Below, one piece after another: positions 31,769-39,298 of a stretch of DNA of 46,336 nt. The notes below the pieces were generated by a model. That model had not been told where the DNA came from. It worked only from the letters and a program-made list of their open reading frames with translations, and searched no databases. How positions within the stretch are numbered: the stretch's first letter is position 1; each line of letters begins with the position of its first letter. The DNA lies in assembly GCA_024638305.1 (NCBI GenBank), contig JAHEKN010000010.1:1-46336 (forward strand), written 5' to 3'. The DNA is from Gemmatimonadota bacterium (GTDB lineage: Bacteria > Gemmatimonadota > Gemmatimonadetes > Longimicrobiales > Gaopeijiaceae). A program made the position numbers and the translations under genes.

Positions 31769-33538
31769 ATGCAACTGAGCTCGTTCGATTGGGTCGTCAT
31801 CGTACTGTACGGCGCACTCGCCCTCGGGGTCGGCCTCTACTTCGCGCGACGGGCCGGGCGCGGCACCACCGAGTACTTCCTGTCCGGCAGGAAGCTGCCG
31901 TGGTGGCTACTCGGCACGTCCATGGTGGCCACCACGTTCTCGACCGACACCCCCAATCTGGTCACCAACTTCGTACGCACCGGAGGAGTCGCGCAGAACT
32001 GGGAGTGGTGGGCGTTCCTGGTGACCGGCATGCTCACCGTCTTCATCTACGCCAAGCTGTGGCGTCGCTCGGGCGCGATGACCGACATCGAGTTCTACGA
32101 GCTTCGGTATTCCGGGAAGCCAGCAGCGTTTCTCCGTGGCTTTCGGGCGATCTACCTGGGCGTGTTCTTCAACGTGATGATCATGGCCAGCGTGACCCTG
32201 GCCGCCATCAAGATCAGCGGGGTGCTGCTCGGCATCGGACCCGTGCCAACCGTTCTGGTGGCGGGATCGGTGACGGCCATCTACGCCGCCAGCTCCGGGC
32301 TCTGGGGCGTGGTGACCACCGATCTGCTGCTGTTCGTGATCGCCATGGTCGGCAGCGTCGCGGCCGCCGTGTACGCGGTCGGCCATCCCGACGTGGGTGG
32401 CCTGACCGGGCTCCTCGGACACGCCGAGCTGGCCGGCAGCATGAGCATGCTACCCGACTTCTCGGACTGGAACGCGGCGTTGGGCGCGTTCGTGGTCCCC
32501 ATCGCCGTCCAGTGGTGGAGCGTGTGGTATCCCGGCGCTGAGCCGGGAGGCGGCGGCTACGTGGCGCAGCGCATGCTCGCGGCCAAGGACGAGAAGGAAG
32601 CCATGAAGGCCACGCTCTGGTTCAACGTGGCGCACTACGGGCTGCGCCCCTGGCCCTGGATCCTGGTCGCGCTGGCGTCGATGGTCGTCTATCCGGATCT
32701 GGCGTCCATCCAGACCGCTTTCCCCGACCTCGACCCGACCATCCTGGGGCACGACCTGGCATATCCGGCCATGCTGGTGTTCCTGCCCGCCGGGCTCCTC
32801 GGCCTGGTGGTGGCGTCCCTGGCCGCCGCGTACATGTCGACCATCAGCACGCAGCTCAATTGGGGCTCGTCGTACGTGGTGCAGGATTTCTACCGGCGCT
32901 TCGTGCGTCCCAGCGAGGACGAGCGCCACTACGTCGCGATCGCGCGCCTCACGACGGTTGGATTGATCGTCCTGGCCTGCGTGGTCGCGCTCTGGCTGGA
33001 GACGGCCAAGCAGGCATTCGAGATCCTGCTCCAGATCGGCGCGGGCACGGGGCTCGTGTTCCTGCTGCGTTGGTTCTGGTATCGCATCAACGTTTGGACC
33101 GAGCTGGCCGCCATGACCATCTCGTTCCTGATCGCGCTCTACTTCCAGTTCCTCCATGTGCCACTCGGTTTCGAGCCTCTGGCTCCGCCCATCCAGCTCA
33201 CCCTGGGCGTCGTCGTGACGATGATCGGCTGGCTCGCCGTGACCATGCTGACCGCACCGGAGGACCGCGCCACCCTCCAGGCGTTCTATGACAAGATCCG
33301 CCCGATGGGGAAGGGATGGGCACGGGTGGTCGACACCCGTGGCGCGACCCACGAGGGTGAGCTCGCAGCGGGGCTGATGGCGTGGTTCCTCGGATGCGCG
33401 GTCGTGTACTCGGCCCTGTTCGGCACCGGCTACCTACTGTACGGCAATCCTGGGCCGGGGGCGGTTTGCCTCGTCGTGGCCGCTCTTGCGGCCGTCGGCC
33501 TGTTCCGGGTGCTTCCCCGGGTCGGGTTCACTGAATAA
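31769..33538 (+). CDS. Sodium:solute symporter family (SSS) transporter
   Basis: 589 residues with about 13 to 15 hydrophobic helices. GGAG lies six bases upstream of the ATG. SSS signatures are present: FFLSGRKLPWWLLG-type motif (EYFLSGRKLPWW, about 36-47), GTSMVATTFSTDTP in helix 2 with the sodium-site Ser/Thr, and LAAAYMSTISTQLNWGSSYV in helix 9. The family couples sodium influx to uptake of sugars, amino acids, vitamins or organic acids. Its place behind the sugar dehydrogenase genes suggests uptake of oxidised sugars, which is an inference. A 210-base gap separates it from the GMC gene; lpxD follows after 12 bases. Confidence 0.93.
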   Translation: MQLSSFDWVVIVLYGALALGVGLYFARRAGRGTTEYFLSGRKLPWWLLGTSMVATTFSTDTPNLVTNFVRTGGVAQNWEWWAFLVTGMLTVFIYAKLWRRSGAMTDIEFYELRYSGKPAAFLRGFRAIYLGVFFNVMIMASVTLAAIKISGVLLGIGPVPTVLVAGSVTAIYAASSGLWGVVTTDLLLFVIAMVGSVAAAVYAVGHPDVGGLTGLLGHAELAGSMSMLPDFSDWNAALGAFVVPIAVQWWSVWYPGAEPGGGGYVAQRMLAAKDEKEAMKATLWFNVAHYGLRPWPWILVALASMVVYPDLASIQTAFPDLDPTILGHDLAYPAMLVFLPAGLLGLVVASLAAAYMSTISTQLNWGSSYVVQDFYRRFVRPSEDERHYVAIARLTTVGLIVLACVVALWLETAKQAFEILLQIGAGTGLVFLLRWFWYRINVWTELAAMTISFLIALYFQFLHVPLGFEPLAPPIQLTLGVVVTMIGWLAVTMLTAPEDRATLQAFYDKIRPMGKGWARVVDTRGATHEGELAAGLMAWFLGCAVVYSALFGTGYLLYGNPGPGAVCLVVAALAAVGLFRVLPRVGFTE

Positions 33539-33550
33539 GGAGATCGCGCG

Positions 33551-34576
33551 ATGTCGCAGTTGGACCTCACTCTGGACCAGGTTCGCGCCCTCCTGGGCGG
33601 GGGCACGCTCGTCGGGTCTGGAGCGTTCCTCTGTAGAGGCGTCGCGTCGCTCGGTGCCGCGGGGCCCTCGGACCTCTCATTCGTGCGGGGGGAGCGAAAC
33701 TTCAACGACGCCCGTGAGAGCGCGGCCGGCGCGCTCCTCGTGCCGACGCCCATCGACGGAGTAGGGGCCCACCAGTTGGCGGTTCCCGACCCCTTCCTGG
33801 CGTTCGGCGCGGTGCTCCGCGTCGTCGCCGAACGTAAGCGGCACCAGGTGCCGGGAGTCCACTCCGGGGCGCACGTGGACGAGACGGCTCGTATCGGGGA
33901 GGGGGTGACCGTGGGGCCAGGCGCCGTCGTGAGCGAGCACGCCAGCGTGGGAGACGGGAGCGTCATCTACGGTGGAGCCTTCCTGGGGAGCCGGTCCACG
34001 GTCGGCGCCGACTGCGTGCTCCATCCCAACGTGGTCGTCATGGAGGACGTGGACATCGGCGACAGGGTCACGATCCACGGCGGGAGCGTGATCGGGGCGG
34101 ACGGCTACGGATTCATGCAGCACGAGGGTCGTCACCTCAAGGTTCCCCAGGTCGGCCGCGTCGTGATCGGAGACGACGTCGAGATCGGCGCGCTGACCAC
34201 CATCGACCGGGCCACCATCGACGCGACGGTCATCGGCCGGGGGACCAAGATCGGTGACCTGGTCCATGTCGGGCACAACTGTCGGATCGGGGAGGACGTG
34301 CTGCTGCTTCCCACCGTCGCCATCTCGGGCTCCGTGGTGGTTGGCGATCGCGCCGTCTTCGCGGGACGATCCGGATGTGTGGACAACATCGAGATCGGGG
34401 CGGACGCCGTGCTGGCCGCGACGGCCGTGGCCTACAAGGACGTGCCCGTGGGAGCCCGCGTCTGGGGGAATCCCGCACGGGACCAGGGACAGGAAAAGCG
34501 GATGCAGGTCCTGCTCGGGCGGCTGCCGGGCATGGCTTCCGATCTCCGCGACATCAAGAAGCGACTGGGCGCGTAA
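33551..34576 (+). CDS. lpxD: UDP-3-O-(3-hydroxyacyl)glucosamine N-acyltransferase
   Basis: 341 residues from the ATG at 33551, preceded by AAGGAG. LpxD adds the N-linked 3-hydroxyacyl chain in lipid A synthesis, using acyl-ACP. The N-terminal uridine-binding domain (ASLGAAGPSDLSFVRGERNF) is followed by a left-handed beta-helix of hexapeptide repeats (about 105-325), with the catalytic His242 in HVGHNCRIG. GADGYGFMQHEGRHLKVPQ and WGNPARD are family signatures, and length matches. It lies behind an SSS transporter gene rather than with fabZ, lpxA or bamA as is common. Its presence supports a lipid A-containing outer membrane. Confidence 0.95.
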   Translation: MSQLDLTLDQVRALLGGGTLVGSGAFLCRGVASLGAAGPSDLSFVRGERNFNDARESAAGALLVPTPIDGVGAHQLAVPDPFLAFGAVLRVVAERKRHQVPGVHSGAHVDETARIGEGVTVGPGAVVSEHASVGDGSVIYGGAFLGSRSTVGADCVLHPNVVVMEDVDIGDRVTIHGGSVIGADGYGFMQHEGRHLKVPQVGRVVIGDDVEIGALTTIDRATIDATVIGRGTKIGDLVHVGHNCRIGEDVLLLPTVAISGSVVVGDRAVFAGRSGCVDNIEIGADAVLAATAVAYKDVPVGARVWGNPARDQGQEKRMQVLLGRLPGMASDLRDIKKRLGA

Positions 34577-34613
34577 AAAAAACGACGGCCCGCCCCGAAA
34601 CGGGAACGGACCG
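34575..34613 (-). terminator. Hairpin beside an A8 run (intrinsic terminator if read on minus strand)
   Basis: CGGCCCG (34586-34592) pairs with CGGACCG (34607-34613) with one mismatch, enclosing CCCG-AAA-CGGG (34594-34604). The A-run 34575-34582 lies on its left, so in minus-strand RNA the hairpin is followed by U8. No minus-strand gene ends here, so it may block antisense transcription or merely form a structure after lpxD. Confidence 0.35.
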
Positions 34614-34863
34614 CCGCTGGAGCCGGAGGAGATCGCCGCCGCGCTACTCTCCAACCGAACTCCGTTTTTCGCGAGCTTGCGCTTGCTGACCATAGATACA
34701 GTTGGCGCCCCTCCGCCGTTAGGTGTTTCGAGGTAAGGGAATCGTAAGGATGCGGTAAGCGTCCACGCGCCCTGGTTGGCGTGTCCGAGTGGGGCGCTAT
34801 CGTGCTAACGGAAGACAGACCCGAGCGGTCTAGTGCATAGCGGGTATCGACGTCGAGACTGAG
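34577..34863. other. Intergenic region between lpxD and the ECF sigma gene
   Basis: About 290 bases with no supported gene. Just after the lpxD stop is an A-run, then a hairpin. Further down are an ECF-type promoter match and the upstream region of the sigma gene. No tRNA-like cloverleaf could be drawn. Confidence 0.5.
34738..34763 (+). promoter_or_regulatory. Candidate ECF-type promoter (GGAAT-N17-CGTC)
   Basis: GGAAT at 34738-34742 and CGTC at 34760-34763 are 17 bases apart, close to the common ECF consensus GGAAC-N16/17-CGTC. It lies about 100 bases upstream of the ECF sigma gene, which would fit self-activation. Short motifs like this occur by chance in GC-rich DNA, so support is modest. 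Confidence 0.35.
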
Positions 34864-35460
34864 TTGAGCTGGTCGACCGTCCCAGGTGAACAGACTGACG
34901 CTGAGTTGGTCGAGCAGGCAAAGCGTGGGAGTGAGCGCGCGTTCGAGCGACTCGTGCGCCGCCACATCGATGCTGCGCACGCTGTGGCACAGCGACTCGT
35001 GGACGATGGCGCCGATGCCGAGGACGTGGTTCAGGACGGGTTCATTCGAGCGCTGGAGAGGCTCGAGGACTGCCGGGAGCCGGAGCGCTTTCGGGCCTGG
35101 CTGCTGACGATCATTCGGAATCACGCGCACAATGTGCGCAAGCGGGAGAGACTCAGGCGGGGCGAGCCGCTCGACGGGATGTTCAAGAGCGACCTGCCCT
35201 CGCCGATTCTCGAGACGGAGAGGTCGGAGGCCGGCGAACGGATTGCCGCCGCGATGGAGGAATTGACGGAACTGCAGCGTCAGGTCGTGCAGTTGCACGA
35301 CTTCGAGGGACTGAAACACGCGGAGATAGGGGCCAAGCTCGGAATATCGAGCGGAGCCTCACGGTTCAACCTGCACGCGGCTCGAAAGAAATTGCGCGGG
35401 CTCCTGTCGGATCTGGATCCGGTCGAGGAGCGGCGCGATGCGCCTGGAAGCGAGACATGA
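34864..35460 (+). CDS. ECF-family RNA polymerase sigma factor
   Basis: 198 residues from a TTG at 34864, the only usable start in frame after an upstream stop. Sigma region 2 spans about residues 20-95 (SERAFERLVRRHIDAAHAVAQR, then DAEDVVQDGFIRALERLED and FRAWLLTIIRNHAHNVRKR). Region 4 spans about 130-185 (LTELQRQVVQLHDFEGLKHAEIGAKLGISSG, SRFNLHAARKKLRGLL). Segments sigma1 and region 3 are absent, as in ECF sigmas. The ATGA overlap couples it to a one-TM protein and then to a CpxP/CnrX-like protein, so I infer a membrane-controlled stress sigma. Confidence 0.93.
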   Translation: MSWSTVPGEQTDAELVEQAKRGSERAFERLVRRHIDAAHAVAQRLVDDGADAEDVVQDGFIRALERLEDCREPERFRAWLLTIIRNHAHNVRKRERLRRGEPLDGMFKSDLPSPILETERSEAGERIAAAMEELTELQRQVVQLHDFEGLKHAEIGAKLGISSGASRFNLHAARKKLRGLLSDLDPVEERRDAPGSET

Positions 35461-35786
35461 ACGAGGAACGACGGGAAAGGCTGGTTACTTCCATCGTGGA
35501 AGCGGCACTGCCGGAGTTGGCCCGACGTCGTCAGGCCGCCGGACCCTGGGCCGTGCTGGATCAGTGGACCAGGGAGCTCGTGGCCGCGGCAGCCATCGTC
35601 GCGGCCCTGGCCGCGACCGCTCTGACCCAGGTAGGCATGAGCGCTGTGCCCGGGGAGGAACCGGTGCTCACCGTCGCCGACGCTCTAGTGCCCGAGGCCG
35701 TGGCCGAGTGGCTCGTGTCGGGCGACGGCCCCGTGGTGGGCGACCTCATCATCGAGTTCGTGCGGGACGAGGAGTCCGAACCGTGA
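35457..35786 (+). CDS. Small one-TM protein, candidate anti-sigma factor
   Basis: 109 residues from the ATG that overlaps the sigma-factor stop. About 38 cytoplasmic-type residues (MNEERRERLVTSIVEAALPE onward) are followed by one hydrophobic helix (LVAAAAIVAALAATAL, about 41-57) and an acidic outer tail. It has no zinc-binding H-x3-C-x2-C motif of the ZAS anti-sigmas. Position, size and topology resemble CnrY, the short membrane anti-sigma in the Cupriavidus cnrYXH system, although sequence similarity is not evident. Its stop overlaps the following gene (GTGA). Confidence 0.7.
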   Translation: MNEERRERLVTSIVEAALPELARRRQAAGPWAVLDQWTRELVAAAAIVAALAATALTQVGMSAVPGEEPVLTVADALVPEAVAEWLVSGDGPVVGDLIIEFVRDEESEP

Positions 35787-36436
35787 TCGCTTCGACGTCG
35801 AAGGGTAAGGCGGCCGCCATTCTGGTCGCGGTGTTCGCCGCGGGCGGGCTGAGCGGGGCCGCCGTCATGGAGTTGGTGCACGAGGATCCGGCTCCGGTGG
35901 AGCGTGAGCGTCGGGACGGCCGGGAAGGTCGGGACGGTAACCGTGGCCGTTTCGGTCAGTCCGAGGGCTTTCTCCGTTTCATGAACGCTCGCCTGGAGCT
36001 GTCGGACGAGCAGCAGGCGTCGATTCGCGCGATTCTGATCCGGAACGAGAAGGACGCCCGTGAGCTCTGGAACGGCATCCGCGCGGACCTCGAGGCCGGA
36101 ATCGAGCAGACGAGGAACGAGATCCGCGAGGTCCTCACCCCCGAGCAGATCGAACGCTTCGACGCCATCCTGAGCGAAGAGCGCGGCCGGCGTCGTGGCG
36201 GCGCTCCCCGCGGATCGGATGGCCCGCCCGGGGTGCGGCCGCCGCCGGACGGACCCCAGGGGGGGGCGCCGATCGACGGCGGTGAAGGGGAAACGAGAGA
36301 GGGCGACGCGGACACGCGCCGCCCGCGTCCACCCGGGGAGCACAAGCTCCAGGGTGACGGGCACGGACCACCGGACGGACCGGACACGCCCGACGAGATC
36401 CGGGGCGAACGACTGGGACCAATCGCCCGCGTCTGA
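35783..36436 (+). CDS. CpxP/CnrX-like periplasmic helical sensor protein
   Basis: 217 residues from a GTG overlapping the previous stop. A membrane anchor (AAAILVAVFAAGGLSGAAVM, about 9-28) precedes a charged linker rich in Arg, Asp and Gly. A helical hairpin follows: FLRFMNARLELSDEQQASIRAIL and a long helix with LWNGIRADLEAGIEQTRNEI. This ends in LTPEQIERFDAIL, the LTxxQ-type motif of the CpxP/Spy/ZraP/CnrX superfamily. The C-terminal 70 residues are a Pro/Gly/Asp-rich tail. Such proteins sense metal or misfolded protein. Together with the two upstream genes this fits a sigma, anti-sigma and sensor module. Confidence 0.85.
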   Translation: MIASTSKGKAAAILVAVFAAGGLSGAAVMELVHEDPAPVERERRDGREGRDGNRGRFGQSEGFLRFMNARLELSDEQQASIRAILIRNEKDARELWNGIRADLEAGIEQTRNEIREVLTPEQIERFDAILSEERGRRRGGAPRGSDGPPGVRPPPDGPQGGAPIDGGEGETREGDADTRRPRPPGEHKLQGDGHGPPDGPDTPDEIRGERLGPIARV

Positions 36437-36461
36437 CCCCCTTCCGGTCGCGTCGCCCGCT

Positions 36462-36486
36462 GGGGTGCGCGTCGCTCGCGCACCCC
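36462..36486 (+). terminator. Perfect 10-bp GC hairpin after the ECF operon
   Basis: GGGGTGCGCG (36462-36471) pairs perfectly with CGCGCACCCC (36477-36486) around the loop TCGCT. It begins 25 bases after the CnrX-like stop. No T-run follows, so it may act as a Rho-assisted terminator or protect the 3' end. Confidence 0.5.
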
Positions 36487-36549
36487 TACCGCTCCCTCTA
36501 CCTTGCCCTCCGCAAGTCCGCGGAACGGCGTTCTCGTGAAGGAGCAGGA

Positions 36550-37059
36550 ATGCGCATCTCGACCTCGTCTCCGGCCACTGCGCTCCTGGCGGCAGTGTCC
36601 ATCCTCACCGCGATACCCCTCTCGGCTCAGGATTCGTTCTTCGAAGGGAGCGAGATCGTGCCACGCCTCGGCGTGACCCTGGGCCACGAGCAGGTGACCG
36701 TCGGCGTCGGGCTCGTCGCGCACGGCGTAGCCGACGTCACCTACCTCGAGTTTCGGCCTGGGATCGACCTGGGGTTCGGCGACGACCGGACCACCCTGAG
36801 GGCCACCGGCAACATCGGGTACTCGATCCCGGCGTCGGGTGGCGACGTACGGGTCTCGCCCCTGGTCGGGCTCTCCATCCTGTACGAATCGCAAGAAGTC
36901 AGCGCGGGCGAAGGGAGCCCGACCCGGTCGGAGTCGGAAACCGACCTGGGGCTCAACGTCGGCGTCGCCGCCCACTCCGGCGACCTCATCTTCGAGGCGC
37001 TGATCGGATTCGGAGGGATTCCGGACATCTCGGTGTCGGTCGGGCTCGGCATCGGCTGA
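36550..37059 (+). CDS. Secreted beta-rich (outer-membrane barrel-like) protein
   Basis: 169 residues from the ATG at 36550 with AAGGAG about seven bases upstream. A signal peptide (LLAAVSILTAIPLSAQ) is followed by alternating hydrophobic strands: VTLGHEQVTVGVGLVAHGVA, LEFRPGIDLGFG, GNIGYSIPA, PLVGLSILYES, LNVGVAAHSG, LIFEALIGFGG and a C-terminal SVSVGLGIG. The pattern suggests a small beta-barrel or beta-sandwich in the outer membrane. The final residue is not aromatic as in canonical porins. It ends two bases before the SoxC-like gene, so is probably in one transcript with it. Confidence 0.72.
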   Translation: MRISTSSPATALLAAVSILTAIPLSAQDSFFEGSEIVPRLGVTLGHEQVTVGVGLVAHGVADVTYLEFRPGIDLGFGDDRTTLRATGNIGYSIPASGGDVRVSPLVGLSILYESQEVSAGEGSPTRSESETDLGLNVGVAAHSGDLIFEALIGFGGIPDISVSVGLGIG

Positions 37060-37061
37060 CC

Positions 37062-38363
37062 GTGGCCGACTCGCCGAAGCGCCGCCTCACCAGGCGGGAC
37101 TTGCTGCTCGGGGCGGCCGGCGCTCTGGGCGCGGCCGGGGTCGCGGGCGGTGCGCGCGAGGCGGCCGGAGCCGGCTCCGCGGACTCCGCGGACTCCGTGG
37201 AGCCGTCGAGCGGCGCTGGCGTTTCCGCCGGACAGCAGACCGTGCGCCCGGAGCCGGCGCCGGCCGATCCGAGCAAGGTACAGGGCCGCTTGCCCAATGT
37301 CCTGGGCGAGCGCTCGCCGTTCGAGTCCCCACAACGCGACCCCAGCGTGACGTCCTCCCGGACCCCGCTCCAGGAGCTCCACGGCATCATCACACCGTCG
37401 GATCTCCACTTCGAGCGTCACCACGCGGGCGTGGCGGTCATCGACCCGGAGCGCTACTCGCTCCTCATCCATGGGCTGGTGGAGCGCCCGCTCGTCCTGA
37501 GTCTCTCCGAGTTGAAGCGGTTCCCTTCGACCTCGCGTGTGCACTTTCTCGAGTGCTCCGGGAACTTCCGGTCGCGGGCCGGGCCGGAGACGCTGGCGCA
37601 GCAGATTTGCGGGCTCACCAGCACGAGCGAGTGGACCGGGGTCCCGCTCTCGACGGTGCTTCGCGAGGTGGGCGTCCGGCCGGAGGCCACCTGGTTGCTG
37701 GCCGAGGGGCAGGACGGGGCGGTGATGTCCCGAAGCATTCCGTTGGAGAAGGCGTGGGACGACGCGATGCTGGCCTACGGTCAGAACGGAGAGGCGCTGC
37801 GCCCCGAGCAGGGCTATCCCGTTCGCCTGTTCCTGCCCGGCTGGGAGGGCAACTCGAACGTGAAGTGGCTCCGCCGGATCGAGCTTCTGGACGGCCCCGC
37901 AATGACCCGCGAGGAGACCGCCCGGTACACGGATCCGCTCGCCGACGGGAGGGTGCGCCAGTTCAGCTTCATCATGGAGGCACGCTCGATCGTCACGACC
38001 CCGAGCTACCCGGAGCGGATCGACGCAGGATGGAACGAGGTTCGGGGGATTGCCTGGAGCGGCCGGGGCCGGATCACCCGAGTCGACGTGAGCGTGGACG
38101 GGGGTGGTACCTGGGAGGCCGCCGACCTCCAGGAGCCCGTGTTTTCCAAGGCGCACACGCGGTTCCGCTACATGTGGAACTGGGACGGACGCCGGGCCGA
38201 GCTCATGAGCCGGGCGGTGGACGAGTCCGGATACGTGCAGCCGACACGCGCCCAGCTCATCGCAGCGCGAGGGGCCGGGACCTCGTACCACCTGAACCCC
38301 ATTACCGGGTGGGTCGTGGAGCCGGATGGCCGGGTCTTCTACAAGGAGGAACCGTGGGGGTGA
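37062..38363 (+). CDS. soxC: SoxC/SorA-type molybdenum sulfite (sulfane) dehydrogenase, Tat-exported
   Basis: 433 residues from a GTG at 37062, two bases after the upstream stop. The N-terminus is a Tat signal (KRRLTRRDLLLGAAG). The molybdopterin domain contains HFLECSGNFR with the Mo-ligand Cys165, followed by WTGVPLSTVL and RPEQGYPVRLFLPGWEGN. The dimerisation domain has GRITRVDVSVDGGGTWEAA and ESGYVQPTRAQLIAARG, very like SoxC. SoxC with cytochrome SoxD oxidises sulfane sulfur on SoxYZ; related SorA oxidises sulfite. A coupled cytochrome c gene follows. No soxXYZAB is in the window, so sulfite oxidation is equally possible. Confidence 0.88.
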   Translation: MADSPKRRLTRRDLLLGAAGALGAAGVAGGAREAAGAGSADSADSVEPSSGAGVSAGQQTVRPEPAPADPSKVQGRLPNVLGERSPFESPQRDPSVTSSRTPLQELHGIITPSDLHFERHHAGVAVIDPERYSLLIHGLVERPLVLSLSELKRFPSTSRVHFLECSGNFRSRAGPETLAQQICGLTSTSEWTGVPLSTVLREVGVRPEATWLLAEGQDGAVMSRSIPLEKAWDDAMLAYGQNGEALRPEQGYPVRLFLPGWEGNSNVKWLRRIELLDGPAMTREETARYTDPLADGRVRQFSFIMEARSIVTTPSYPERIDAGWNEVRGIAWSGRGRITRVDVSVDGGGTWEAADLQEPVFSKAHTRFRYMWNWDGRRAELMSRAVDESGYVQPTRAQLIAARGAGTSYHLNPITGWVVEPDGRVFYKEEPWG

Positions 38364-39040
38364 CCCGCGCGGCCCGGGCCCGCGCCGAGCGGATCCTCAC
38401 CGGGCCGGCCTCGGTGGCGCTCGTTTCGCTGGGCGCTCTCACGCTGCCCGGGTGCGCCCCGGAGCCCGCCGGATCGCAGGGCGCCGGACTGGACGGGACC
38501 CTCGCGGCGTCGGCTGCCGCCCGATCGGGGAGCGACCGGATGGAGCCCGCGGCGTCGGAGCGGGTGCCCGAAAGCTGGCACCTCGGCCGAGCGGCCACCG
38601 AGGCCGACGTGCGCGCCGTCGACATCGACGTCATGCCGGACGGGAGGGGGCTCCCGCCGGGCTCGGGCGATCACGCGACGGGCGCCGCGCTCTACGTGAC
38701 CTCGTGTGCTCCCTGCCACGGTCCGGCGGGCGAGGGGACGCCGCTCGCGGGACCGCTGGTCGACAGGGACCCCGAGTCGGGATTCCGGCGTCGGACGGTC
38801 GGCCACTACTGGCCGTACGCCACGACCGCGTTCGACTACATTCGGCGCTCGATGCCCTGGGACGCGCCCGGAACGCTCTCGGACGATGAGGTCTACGCGC
38901 TCGTGGCCTGGATCTTGGCCGAGAACGGCGTGATCGGCCGGGCCGACGTCATGGACGCCACCACGCTCCCCGCGGTCGCGATGCCCGCCCGTGACCGCTT
39001 CGTGCCGGACGACCGTCGGGGCGGGTCGGTGGTTCGCTAG
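38360..39040 (+). CDS. Cytochrome c lipoprotein, partner of the SoxC-like enzyme
   Basis: 226 residues from a GTG at 38360 overlapping the soxC stop (GTGA); a GTG two codons earlier (38354), closer to the AAGGAGG site, is also possible. The signal has lipobox LTLPGC, then a low-complexity Ala/Ser/Gly linker (about 35-70). One class I haem c site is at SCAPCHGPAGEG (Cys116, Cys119, His120). The probable axial Met is in RRSMPWDAPGTLSDDEVYALVAWIL. It should accept electrons from the molybdenum enzyme, as SoxD or SorB does, and is shorter than typical two-haem SoxD. Confidence 0.88.
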   Translation: MTRAARARAERILTGPASVALVSLGALTLPGCAPEPAGSQGAGLDGTLAASAAARSGSDRMEPAASERVPESWHLGRAATEADVRAVDIDVMPDGRGLPPGSGDHATGAALYVTSCAPCHGPAGEGTPLAGPLVDRDPESGFRRRTVGHYWPYATTAFDYIRRSMPWDAPGTLSDDEVYALVAWILAENGVIGRADVMDATTLPAVAMPARDRFVPDDRRGGSVVR

Positions 39041-39298
39041 TTTCGGAGCCCAGTCGCGATTCGGGTTTCAACCCACCGTTCGCCACCACCAATCGTGGCG
39101 TCACGGGACCGCATCCGGCGGCGCACTTTCGGGGTACTCACCGCGGAGCAAATGAGCTTCCAGGTCCCGCCGTCGCGCCTTACCGGGATGAGCGGCTCCG
39201 CTCGCCGCCCCGCGGGCCGGAGGCGGGTGCAAGGAAGACAACACCCGGCCGGGGGCCCGCAGGCCATGCTCCCGGCAACAGTCGCATAGGAGAGACTC
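39041..39298. other. Intergenic region before the TPR lipoprotein gene
   Basis: About 260 bases with no supported gene. Short open frames here lack ribosome binding sites. It should hold the promoter of the TPR gene, whose own AGGAGAG site lies just before 39299. No clear promoter or terminator was found. Confidence 0.4.

Noticed and set aside
31589-31774. Short minus-strand frame after the GMC gene; an alternative frame there reads GFTPLAGYLLALMTAADD, like the end of a protein.
   Set aside because: It is too short to tie to any family, has no start with a ribosome binding site, and could be chance; a decayed gene remnant cannot be shown.
34621-34680. Possible tRNA or small structured RNA after lpxD.
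   Set aside because: No cloverleaf, T-loop (GTTCGA-type) or CCA end could be drawn.
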